Assembly (NCBI GenBank): GCA_009843585.1
Contig: VYDC01000209.1
Coordinates: 1-12,422, forward strand
From: Chloroflexota bacterium
Lineage (GTDB): Bacteria; Chloroflexota; Dehalococcoidia; UBA2979
Direction of reading: 5' to 3'
Length of the DNA: 12,422 bases
The notes below the pieces were generated by a model. The model ran no database searches, had not been told where the DNA came from, and saw only the letters and a list, made by a program, of their open reading frames with translations. Below are positions 1 through 5,388 of this stretch, one piece after another. How positions within the stretch are numbered: the stretch's first letter is position 1; each line of letters starts with the position of its first letter. The position numbers and the translations under genes were made by a program.

Positions 1-1
1 G

Positions 2-445
2 GCCGCGACCGCCCCCGTCGCGGCGCCTGCGCCCGACCTCGGCTTCCCGACGGGACCGGCCGTGCTGGTCGCGGCCAGCTACGAGCCGCCGACCGACCGG
101 GTCGATTCCACGGGCGCCTTCCTCCCGGCGAACGGGAAGCCCACGCTGGTCTTCGTCGATGCGATCTGGTGACCGTCCTGCGCGATTGCGCGGCCCGTCG
201 TGCACGGGCTAAGGAACGAGTACCAGGACCGGGTCAACTTCGTGATTCTCGACTTCGCCATCGAGGACGAACTCGACCTCGCGAGGTCGCTGGGCACGGG
301 GCGACATCCGGCGTACGCCGTCGTCCCGCCGGACTCGCCGCCCGACGACGCCGACCTCAGGCAGTTCGGCGCGCTCTCCGAGAGGCAGCTCCGCTCCCTC
401 CTCGCCGAGGTCATCGACCGCTTCCCTGAGAGGCACGGGAGCTGA
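2..445 (+). CDS. Thioredoxin-fold protein with in-frame UGA at the active site, candidate selenoprotein (5' partial)
   Basis: Read from base 2, the frame is open to W56, meets UGA at 170-172, and stays open in the same frame to TGA at 443-445, giving 147 visible residues. Around the UGA it reads LVFVDAIW-U-PSCAIARP. This matches the thioredoxin pattern hydrophobic strand-W-C-x-x-C, with a proline five residues after the second Cys (C60, P65), as in canonical thioredoxin. A further strand (VNFVILDF, about 78-85), a helix and a cis-proline candidate (H102-P103, RHPAYAVV) complete the fold. The visible N-terminus (about residues 1-45) is Ala/Pro rich and looks like a linker, perhaps after an unseen signal or membrane anchor. 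Family knowledge: such proteins reduce or shuffle disulfides, and UxxC variants of thioredoxin-like proteins exist in Sec-decoding bacteria. Codon use is uniformly GC-rich on both sides of the UGA, so the second half looks translated. If UGA is a true stop, this is a pseudogene or contains a sequencing error. The gene converges on the M20 gene with only 11 nt between stops. Confidence 0.8.
170..172 (+). other. In-frame UGA, candidate selenocysteine codon
   Basis: This TGA lies in the thioredoxin-like frame between TGG (W56) and CCG-TCC-TGC (P58-S59-C60). It therefore replaces the N-terminal, nucleophilic Cys of a CxxC motif, the usual place for Sec in thioredoxin-like selenoproteins. A single C-to-A change from TGC would also make it, so a mutation or base-call error must be excluded. 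Confidence 0.7.
192..210 (+). promoter_or_regulatory. Candidate bacterial SECIS hairpin
   Basis: Bases 192-198 (GGCCCGT) pair with 204-210 (ACGGGCT), giving seven pairs with one G-U. They close a five-base loop CGUGC (199-203) whose second base is G200. The loop G lies 27 nt after the UGA. Bacterial SECIS elements are described as a short stem-loop inside the coding sequence just 3' of UGA, with a conserved G in the first two loop positions. This hairpin meets those criteria by eye. Folding energy was not computed, and GC-rich DNA makes chance hairpins common. Confidence 0.5.
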
Positions 446-456
446 GGCGGGGCGGG

Positions 457-1785
457 TCAGGCCGGCTCCAGGACGCTCCGAACGCCGCGGAAGAGGATCT
501 CGAGGCCGAGGCGCAGGTTCTCGACGGAGAGCCGCTCGTCGTTGCCGTGGGCCCGCCCGCCCTCTCCCTCCGAGAGGAGCACCGGCACGAAGCCGTAGGC
601 GGGGATCCCGCGCCGGCGGAAGACGCGCGAGTCGGTGAAGCCGGTGGAGACCCCCGGGACCACGGACGCCTCCTCCACGACCGCGAGCGCGGCCGCCTCC
701 AGGGCGCGGTAGAGCTCGGTGTCGACGGGCGAGGAGCGCGTCGACGAGGAGAACACCGTCTCGACGCCGACCGCCGGATCGTCGATCACACGCGCGAGAT
801 CGGCGAGGAAGTCCTGCGGATCGTCGCCGGGCAGGAGCCGGACGTCGAGAGTCGCCTCGGCGAGCGAGGGGATGACGTTGTGCTTCACGCCCGCCGTCAC
901 CCCGGTGATCGCTATAGAGGCGCGCTCCAGTGAGCGCAGCCGGGGCTCGCGCGCGGCGAGCTCGGCGAGGGCCGCGACCGTCGGCGGCTCGTCGAGCACC
1001 CCGGCCCCGTGCAGGGCCGAGAGGTACGCGGTGACCTCGGGGACGAGGCGCGCCGGCCGCTGCCACCCCTCGATCCGCGCGAGCGCGCGCACCAGCCGCT
1101 CGACCGCCGCCTCGCGGTGGGGCACGGATCCGTGACCGGACTGGCCGGTCGCGCGGAGCGTGAGCCAGAGCGGGCCCTTCTCGGAGACGCCGATGGTGAA
1201 GATCGGCCGCCGCACGCCGAACGTCTCCCTGGCGCCCATGCCGCCCTCGTTGATGACGTAGTCGCAGTCGAGCAGCTCCGGGTGCGCGCGGTCGAGGAAC
1301 TCGATGCCCCAGCCGCCGCCCGCCTCCTCGTCGGCGACGGCCATCAGCACGAGATCGCGTCCCAGCGGGAGGGAGAGCCGCCGGTGGAGCAGCAGCACGA
1401 GCAGCTCCATGACGCCCATTCCCTTCATGTCGACCGCGCCGCGTCCCCACACGTGGCCGTCGCTCACGGCCCCCTGGAAGGGCTCCACCGACCAGTGATC
1501 GCGCTCGGCGGGAACGACGTCGGTGTGGTGCAGGAGCACCAGCGGGCCGCCGCGCGATCCGTCGCCGGGGAGCCGCGCGATCAGGCTCGGGCGCGAGACG
1601 CCCTCAACGGGCTCCGGCTCGACCCGGCGGGACGGGATGCCCTCGGCGGCGAGGACCTCGGCCAGCCAGTCGCAGGCGCGGCCCTCGTGCCCCGGGGGGT
1701 TGGTCGTGTCGATGCGCAGGTAGGTCGAGAGCAGCTCCACCGCCTCGGAGGTGAGCGCATCCCAGTCGACCGCAGGGCGGCTCAT
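457..1785 (-). CDS. M20 family metallo-hydrolase (ArgE/DapE/ACY1-like)
   Basis: The protein has 442 residues, a normal length for the family. It is a cytosolic two-zinc amidohydrolase or peptidase that cleaves an amide bond in N-acyl amino acids, dipeptides or carbamoyl compounds; the substrate is not readable from sequence. The metal and catalytic set is complete: H87 and D89 in HHTDVVP, bridging D119 in WGRGAVDMKG, catalytic E153 and ligand E154 in ADEEAGG, E180 in INEGG, and H413 in RAHGNDE. The SGHGSVPH segment (about 216-223) is at the start of the lid/dimerisation domain (about 200-320). The ATG at 1785 overlaps the TGA of the upstream oxidoreductase as ATGA, and GGGAG lies about eight bases upstream, which fixes the start; the frame's upstream extension is a shadow. 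It is the last gene of a three-gene operon with two LLM-class oxidoreductases. The INEGGMG form is closer to aminoacylase/carboxypeptidase-like members than to DapE. Confidence 0.93.
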   Translation of the reverse strand: MSRPAVDWDALTSEAVELLSTYLRIDTTNPPGHEGRACDWLAEVLAAEGIPSRRVEPEPVEGVSRPSLIARLPGDGSRGGPLVLLHHTDVVPAERDHWSVEPFQGAVSDGHVWGRGAVDMKGMGVMELLVLLLHRRLSLPLGRDLVLMAVADEEAGGGWGIEFLDRAHPELLDCDYVINEGGMGARETFGVRRPIFTIGVSEKGPLWLTLRATGQSGHGSVPHREAAVERLVRALARIEGWQRPARLVPEVTAYLSALHGAGVLDEPPTVAALAELAAREPRLRSLERASIAITGVTAGVKHNVIPSLAEATLDVRLLPGDDPQDFLADLARVIDDPAVGVETVFSSSTRSSPVDTELYRALEAAALAVVEEASVVPGVSTGFTDSRVFRRRGIPAYGFVPVLLSEGEGGRAHGNDERLSVENLRLGLEILFRGVRSVLEPA

Positions 1786-2666
1786 CCGCCGACTCCCGCC
1801 TCGCGGCAGCGCCCGGCGAAGAGGGCCATCGCCTCGATGTGCGCCCCGGCGCCGCGCAGCCCCGCGCCCATGGTGTTCAGCGTGAGGTGGGTGGCTCCCG
1901 CCTCCTGCCAGGTGCGGGCCGCGGAGACCTGCTCGTCGACGCTCCGCCCGGCGACCTGCACGCGCGTCTCGACGCCGATGGAGGCCGGCGCGCGCCCCGC
2001 GCGGCTCACCTCCCGGTGCAGCTCCGCGAGCGGGCCCGCGAGCGCGCCCGGGCTCCCGCGCAGGCTCGGCGTGATCAGCCATCCGTCGGCGTGGCGGGCG
2101 ATGCGCGAGAAGACGGCGGGCGCGCCGCCTCCCATCCAGAGCGGCACGCTCCCGCCGGGAGGCCGCGGGTTCACCCCGGCCGCGCTGACGCGGTGGAAGC
2201 GACCCTCGTAGCTCACCGACGGCCTCTCCCACAGGGACCGCATGAGGACCAGCTGCTCCTCGATCCGCTTCCCGCGCGTGTGGTAGTCGACGTTCAGGGC
2301 ATCGAACGGCGGGCGCTGGGAGCCGACGCCGACGCCGAGCCAGAGCCGGCCGGCGGAGAGCACGGAGAGCTCCGCGGCCTGCTTGGCCGCGAGCGCCGCC
2401 TGCCGCGGCGGCAGGACCAGCACGCCGGTCAGGAAGCGCAGGCGGCTCGTCACCGCCGCCATGTAGGCGAAGAGGACCAGGGGCTCGTGGCGGGTCCTCT
2501 CGCCGGGGTCTCGCACGACGCCGGCGTGGTCGGGGTCCGCTCCGAAGACGTGATCGAAGGCGACGGCATAGTCGTAGCCGGCCTCCTCGGCGGCGACCGC
2601 CCACCCGGCGACGGCATCCGGCTCGGCCTCCGGATCGAGCTGCGGGAAGACCACGCCGAGCGGCAT
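1782..2666 (-). CDS. LLM class F420-dependent oxidoreductase (second of a tandem pair)
   Basis: This 294-residue protein has the luciferase-like TIM-barrel fold. It begins with strand MPLGVVFPQ, followed by AEEAGYDYAVAFDHV (about 26-40), HEPLVLFAYMAAVTSRLRF (about 60-78), the GVLVLPPRQAALAAKQAAEL strand-helix (about 81-100) and LSAGRLWLGVGVG. Later come YEGRFHRV and VPLWMGGGAPAVFSRIARHADGW, the family's cofactor-side signature. This pattern fits the TIGR03619-like F420-dependent group, which moves hydride between reduced F420 (or FMN) and an unidentified substrate. The ATG at 2666 has AGGAGG four bases upstream, and the family's first strand begins immediately, so the longer upstream frame is not used. 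The SD overlaps the end of the preceding paralogue, eight bases away. The gene ends in an ATGA overlap with the M20 gene. Cofactor choice (F420 or FMN) is inferred from family resemblance only. Confidence 0.9.
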   Translation of the reverse strand: MPLGVVFPQLDPEAEPDAVAGWAVAAEEAGYDYAVAFDHVFGADPDHAGVVRDPGERTRHEPLVLFAYMAAVTSRLRFLTGVLVLPPRQAALAAKQAAELSVLSAGRLWLGVGVGSQRPPFDALNVDYHTRGKRIEEQLVLMRSLWERPSVSYEGRFHRVSAAGVNPRPPGGSVPLWMGGGAPAVFSRIARHADGWLITPSLRGSPGALAGPLAELHREVSRAGRAPASIGVETRVQVAGRSVDEQVSAARTWQEAGATHLTLNTMGAGLRGAGAHIEAMALFAGRCREAGVGG

Positions 2667-2674
2667 CGATCCTC

Positions 2675-3607
2675 CTACCTCGTCGCCTCGAACGCGTCGC
2701 GGAAGCGCTCGAGGGCCTCGCCGTGCTGCTCGGGCGCGCTCCAGCCGGCGCCCATCGTGTTGACGGCGACGTGGCTGACCCCGCTCTCCTCCCACCGGCG
2801 CGCCCGCTCGGCCGCGCCGTCGTAGTGGATGGCGCCACCCGTTCGTTCACGGGCGACGAGGGGGAGGTGCACCTCGACCCCGATCGAGCGCGGATCGCGC
2901 CCGGCCGCGTCGGCCGCCTCGCGCACGCGCGCGAGATCGGGTGCCAGCGCCGCGGGATCGCCGTGCGGCGGGAACCACCCCTCGGCGACCCGGCCGATGC
3001 GCGCGAGCACGGCCGGCGCCGTCCCCCCCATCCAGATCGGGATCGCGCCGGCCGCCGGCCGGGGCCGCATCGGGCCGTGCAGGCGGTGGTAGCGCCCCTC
3101 GAACGCCACCTCGTCCTCGGACCAGAGGGCCCGCAGCACGGCGACCTGTTCCTCCATGATCCGGCCGCGCTCTCCGAAGTCGACGCCGAGCGCCTCGTAC
3201 TCGACGGGATTCCACCCGACTCCGACGCCGAGTCGCAGCCGGCCCCGGGCGAGCTGCGCGAGCGTCGCGGCCTGCTGCGCCACCAGCACCGCCTGGCGCT
3301 GGGGCAGGACCAGGACGTCGGTCACGAACTCCAGCCGCTCGGTGCACGCGGCGAGGTGCGCGAAGAGCAGGAGGGGCTCGTGAAAGGGCGTCTCGTGCGT
3401 GTAGGGGCCGCTCCACCCGCCGGGACGGTCGGGGTCCGCCCCGAGGACGTGGTCGAAGGCGAGCAGGTGCGAGTACCCGGCGCGCTCCACGCCCCGCGCG
3501 AATCCCCGCAGCGCCCGGGCGTCGCCGTCGATCTCGGTCTGCGGGAAGATGGCGCCGAGCTGAACGAGCCGCCTCCGCACCTGCGGCGCATCGCGCCTGG
3601 TGGCCAC
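2675..3607 (-). CDS. LLM class F420-dependent oxidoreductase (first of a tandem pair)
   Basis: The 310-residue protein is a luciferase-like TIM barrel and a clear paralogue of the next gene. Shared landmarks are LGAIFPQ, ERAGYSHLLAFDHVLGADPD, FHEPLLLFAHLAACTERLEF, DVLVLPQRQAVLVAQQAATL, LGVGVGWNPVEYEALGVDF, FEGRYHRLHG and IPIWMGGTAPAVLARI. Both proteins also end with a similar NTMGAG segment. The expected activity is F420 (or FMN)-dependent redox of an unknown organic substrate in the cytosol. GTG at 3607 is the most upstream usable start and gives about 15 residues before the first strand; no Shine-Dalgarno is seen. A TATAGA lies just upstream, so the mRNA may be leaderless or nearly so. An alternative GTG start is codon 10 (3580). 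The gene heads the operon and is divergent from the EamA transporter across 75 bases. Confidence 0.9.
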   Translation of the reverse strand: MATRRDAPQVRRRLVQLGAIFPQTEIDGDARALRGFARGVERAGYSHLLAFDHVLGADPDRPGGWSGPYTHETPFHEPLLLFAHLAACTERLEFVTDVLVLPQRQAVLVAQQAATLAQLARGRLRLGVGVGWNPVEYEALGVDFGERGRIMEEQVAVLRALWSEDEVAFEGRYHRLHGPMRPRPAAGAIPIWMGGTAPAVLARIGRVAEGWFPPHGDPAALAPDLARVREAADAAGRDPRSIGVEVHLPLVARERTGGAIHYDGAAERARRWEESGVSHVAVNTMGAGWSAPEQHGEALERFRDAFEATR

Positions 3608-3611
3608 GCAC

Positions 3612-3617
3612 TCTATA
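3612..3617 (-). promoter_or_regulatory. Possible -10 element (TATAGA) of the oxidoreductase operon
   Basis: On the minus strand TATAGA lies four bases before the GTG at 3607. It is the only A/T-rich hexamer in the 75-base divergent gap on this strand, and no Shine-Dalgarno precedes the GTG. The spacing is slightly short for a leaderless start at 3607. Translation from the GTG at 3580 would give a short leader instead. Confidence 0.3.
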
Positions 3618-3670
3618 CACCCGGTGAGCCCTCAGACGCAGGGCCGCCCCGCGGGCGGAGAGCTGCGGGG

Positions 3671-3676
3671 TACGCT
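3671..3676 (+). promoter_or_regulatory. Leaderless -10 element (TACGCT) of the EamA gene
   Basis: TACGCT fits TANNNT and ends six bases before the GTG at 3683. This is the spacing expected when transcription starts at the first base of the start codon, and there is no convincing Shine-Dalgarno. Leaderless genes of this type are common in Actinomycetota and Deinococcota. Confidence 0.5.
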
Positions 3677-3682
3677 TGGCGC

Positions 3683-4570
3683 GTGCACGTCGCCGTTCTC
3701 CTCGCCGCCGTCGTGGCCATCTCGTGGGCGGCGCCCCTGATCCGGCTGGCCGAGGCGCCGGTGCTGGTGATCGCCGCCCTGCGCGTCGCCCTCGCCGCGG
3801 CGCCGATGGCCGCGGCGGCCTCCTGGCGCAGCCGCGACGAGGTGAGGATGCTCGTCCGCGGCGCGACGGCCCGCCGCGACGCGGCCTTCGTCGCTCTCGC
3901 CGGCGTCGCGCTCGCCTGCCACTTCTGGGCGTGGGTGGCGGCGATCGACCGGACGTCGATCATCACGAGCGTCGCGCTCGTCGCCCTCCAGCCGCTGATC
4001 GCCGCGCTCGGCGCCTGGCTCTTCCTCAGGGAGCGGCCGCCGGCCGCCACGCTGGCGGGGATGGCGATCGCCTTCGGCGGCGCGCTGCTGCTCGTCGCGG
4101 ACGACCTGGGCGAGCGCGGCACCCTCGTCGGCGACCTTCTCGCGCTGCTCGCGGCGGTGCTGGTGAGCGGCTATCTCGTGCTGGGGCGCCGCCTCCGGCG
4201 CCGGCTCTCGAACCTCGCCTACGGGGCCTCCGTCTACTCCGTGGCGGCCACGATCCTGCTCGTGGCGATCGCCGCCTCCGGCACCCCGCTGACCGGCCAC
4301 CCGGTCGACGCGTACCTGCTGATCGCCGCGCTCGCCCTGGGGCCCCAGCTCGTCGGGCACAACGCCCTCAACTGGGCCCTCCGCGCGCTGCCGGCGGCGA
4401 CGGTGGCGGTGGCGACGCTCGGCGAGCCCGTCGGCGCCGCCCTGATCGCCGCGGTCCTGCTCGACGAGCTGCCGAGCGCGTCGGAGGTCGCCGGCTCGCT
4501 GGTCGTGCTCCTCGGGGTCGGGGTGGCGCTCGGACACCGGCTCTCGCCGGCGACTCGCCCGTCGCGCTGA
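3683..4570 (+). CDS. EamA/DMT-superfamily transporter (ten-helix)
   Basis: The protein has 295 residues, typical for a two-repeat EamA exporter of the drug/metabolite transporter superfamily. It acts in the cytoplasmic membrane. About ten hydrophobic segments are visible, near residues 2-20, 27-47, 68-88, 92-113, 118-138, 145-166, 175-196, 207-226, 232-255 and 264-285. The first repeat ends with the usual LQPLIAALGAWLFLRERP signature and IAFGGALLLV. The second carries the parallel TVAVATLGEPVGAALIAAVL and LLDELPSASEVAGSLVVLLGV. Family members export amino acids, metabolites or dipeptides; the substrate here cannot be predicted. GTG at 3683 is chosen because hydrophobic helix 1 starts at residue 2 and a TACGCT box sits six bases upstream. 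The long upstream extension of this frame runs antisense through the oxidoreductase genes. It is transcribed divergently from the oxidoreductase/M20 operon, so a functional link is possible but unproven. Confidence 0.93.
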   Translation: MHVAVLLAAVVAISWAAPLIRLAEAPVLVIAALRVALAAAPMAAAASWRSRDEVRMLVRGATARRDAAFVALAGVALACHFWAWVAAIDRTSIITSVALVALQPLIAALGAWLFLRERPPAATLAGMAIAFGGALLLVADDLGERGTLVGDLLALLAAVLVSGYLVLGRRLRRRLSNLAYGASVYSVAATILLVAIAASGTPLTGHPVDAYLLIAALALGPQLVGHNALNWALRALPAATVAVATLGEPVGAALIAAVLLDELPSASEVAGSLVVLLGVGVALGHRLSPATRPSR

Positions 4571-4688
4571 CTCGCACCCGCTGCGCCCGCCGAGTCGTCG
4601 ATGCTCGTGCCGACCAGTGTGCGCCGTGGTCTGCTGCGAAGTCGACGAACGGATCGTCGGGTACGGCTCACACTTGGCATCAAGATTG

Positions 4689-4709
4689 CGCGGACGGCTA
4701 TCGTCCGCG
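4689..4709. other. Perfect 8-bp inverted repeat in the 4571-4818 gap
   Basis: CGCGGACG (4689-4696) and CGTCCGCG (4702-4709) flank a five-base spacer GCTAT. It lies in the 248-base gap after the EamA gene, which otherwise holds no gene I can support and is visibly less GC-rich than its surroundings. It could be a weak terminator for the transporter or an operator for the next gene; there is no T-tract on either side. Confidence 0.4.
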
Positions 4710-4779
4710 AATGCGACCATCGTGCCGTCACTGGGGCGGCAGGTCTGTCGGCCCCTTCCCCGCGGAATCGATCTTGGGT

Positions 4780-4785
4780 TAGCCT
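4780..4785 (+). promoter_or_regulatory. Possible -10 element (TAGCCT) before the 4819 gene
   Basis: TAGCCT has the TANNNT form and would start a transcript near 4792, giving a leader of about 27 bases that contains the strong ribosome site at 4805-4813. No good -35 hexamer is seen at 17 bases' distance. Confidence 0.3.
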
Positions 4786-4804
4786 GCAGGCAAGTGAGTG
4801 TCTG

Positions 4805-4813
4805 AAAGGGGGA
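4805..4813 (+). promoter_or_regulatory. Shine-Dalgarno deciding the GTG start at 4819
   Basis: AAAGGGGGA ends five bases before GTG 4819. This favours that start over the GTG at 4798, which would place the site inside the gene. Confidence 0.6.
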
Positions 4814-4818
4814 CCTCT

Positions 4819-5298
4819 GTGCCCAGATTCGAGCGAATGGACCCGAAGGAAGTCGCCATCGGCCGCGGCCGAACGGCGATGGCAGAGCGAGCGCCCTACA
4901 TCGAGGCCCTGAAGGCCGGGGAGGCCGGCCGCATCGAGCTGCAGCGCGGGGAGAGGCAGGCGATCGTCAAGCGGAGGCTTCAGGAGGCCTCGCGCGAGTG
5001 CGGGATCAAGATCCGCTCCTCCGGGCACAACCCCCGCACGCTGGTCGGGACGCGCACGGGGTCGGGGTCGCGCGCCTCTGGCGGGCTGGGCCCGCGGGGG
5101 GGGCGGCCCGGGCGGAGGGGGCCGCCCCGGCCGGGGCAGGGGGAGCCTCCCCCCGGCCGAACGGTGCGCGGCGGCGACGCGTCGCCGCGGAGACGCCGGC
5201 GCAGGCAGGGGCGGATCACGGCCCTGCGGCCGGCGGGATCGCGGCCCGGCCCGCCGCCCGGTCGCGCTTGCCGGATTGTGAGAAATCGCGCAATATGA
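4819..5298 (+). CDS. Small basic protein of unknown function with low-complexity tail
   Basis: I do not recognise this gene. The frame gives 159 residues. The first 68 or so look like a real compact charged domain: FERMDPKEVAIGRGRTA, then a helix PYIEALKAGEAGRIELQRGE, then KRRLQEASRECGIKIRSS. The helical, Arg/Lys-rich end would suit nucleic-acid binding, but no named motif is present. From about residue 69 the sequence becomes Gly/Arg/Pro-rich and is encoded by three consecutive G/C-rich hairpins. The last codons fall in A/T-richer DNA that looks like the gltB promoter. The true protein may therefore be shorter (by frameshift or misannotation) or have a disordered basic tail. The start is supported by a strong SD at 4805-4813 and a TAGCCT box further upstream. 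It stands alone between the transporter and gltB. Confidence 0.6.
   Translation: MPRFERMDPKEVAIGRGRTAMAERAPYIEALKAGEAGRIELQRGERQAIVKRRLQEASRECGIKIRSSGHNPRTLVGTRTGSGSRASGGLGPRGGRPGRRGPPRPGQGEPPPGRTVRGGDASPRRRRRRQGRITALRPAGSRPGPPPGRACRIVRNRAI
5100..5128 (+). terminator. G/C hairpin 1 of a tandem set
   Basis: GGGGCGGCC (5100-5108) pairs with GGCCGCCCC (5120-5128), nine pairs around an 11-base loop. It lies inside the low-complexity 3' part of the small ORF and is followed at once by a second hairpin. No T-tract follows. It could end transcription of the small gene or protect or attenuate the transcript. Confidence 0.35.
5128..5159 (+). terminator. G/C hairpin 2 of a tandem set
   Basis: CGGCCGGGG (5128-5136) pairs with CCCCGGCCG (5151-5159), nine pairs. 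The interior (GGA/TCC) can extend the stem. It shares base 5128 with hairpin 1, so the two are side by side or compete by one pair. No T-tract follows. Confidence 0.4.
5171..5188. repeat. Perfect 18-bp palindrome
   Basis: GCGGCGACG is followed directly by its exact reverse complement CGTCGCCGC. It could form a third hairpin in RNA or be a dyad binding site in DNA about 90 bases before the proposed gltB promoter. Confidence 0.5.
5268..5296 (+). promoter_or_regulatory. Candidate gltB promoter with overlapping dyad
   Basis: TTGCCG (5268-5273) and CAATAT (5291-5296) are 17 bases apart, an acceptable housekeeping-sigma arrangement that would start transcripts near 5303, about 85 bases before gltB. 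The spacer holds an imperfect dyad, ATTGTGAG and its partner CGCGCAAT (5275-5294, 7 of 10 half-site positions symmetric), placed where a repressor would block RNA polymerase. The DNA here is clearly A/T-richer than its flanks. A second -10-like TATCAT is at 5326-5331. Confidence 0.4.
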
Positions 5299-5378
5299 GG
5301 GGCCGCCCGGCGCGGCGAGGATGGGTATCATTCCCTCTTCAGTGCGCGGCGGCCGGACCCTCCCGACCGATGGGTAGC

Positions 5379-5383
5379 GAGGA
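5379..5383 (+). promoter_or_regulatory. Shine-Dalgarno of gltB
   Basis: GAGGA ends five bases before the GTG at 5389 and supports that start over the next codon, which is also GTG (5392). Confidence 0.5.
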
Positions 5384-5388
5384 CGCCC

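Noticed and set aside
178..193. Hairpin CTGCGC/GCGCGG with loop GATT as the main SECIS
   Set aside because: Its loop begins only 11 nt after the UGA, closer than usually described for bacterial SECIS elements. The 192-210 hairpin fits better, so this is kept only as a competing structure.
200..445. Independent 81-residue gene starting at GTG 200
   Set aside because: It would begin inside the thioredoxin helix after the active site and lack the catalytic motif and first strand. It is better explained as the downstream part of the UGA-containing frame.
1786..2850. Upstream extension of the M20 frame across the oxidoreductase gene
   Set aside because: The translated extension is Arg/Ala/Gly-rich shadow sequence. 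The ATG at 1785 with an ATGA overlap and SD explains the start.
2723..3682. Upstream extension of the EamA frame
   Set aside because: It is antisense to the oxidoreductase genes, and the transporter's first helix begins right after GTG 3683.
3632..4720. Long minus-strand open frame antisense to the EamA gene
   Set aside because: The product is a charged Arg/Gly/Asp/His repeat-like shadow with no fold features, while the plus strand encodes a clear ten-helix transporter.
4571..4818. Possible tRNA or small RNA gene in the gap after EamA
   Set aside because: I found no cloverleaf arms or TPsiC-like box. Only an isolated inverted repeat (4689-4709) and promoter-like hexamers are visible.
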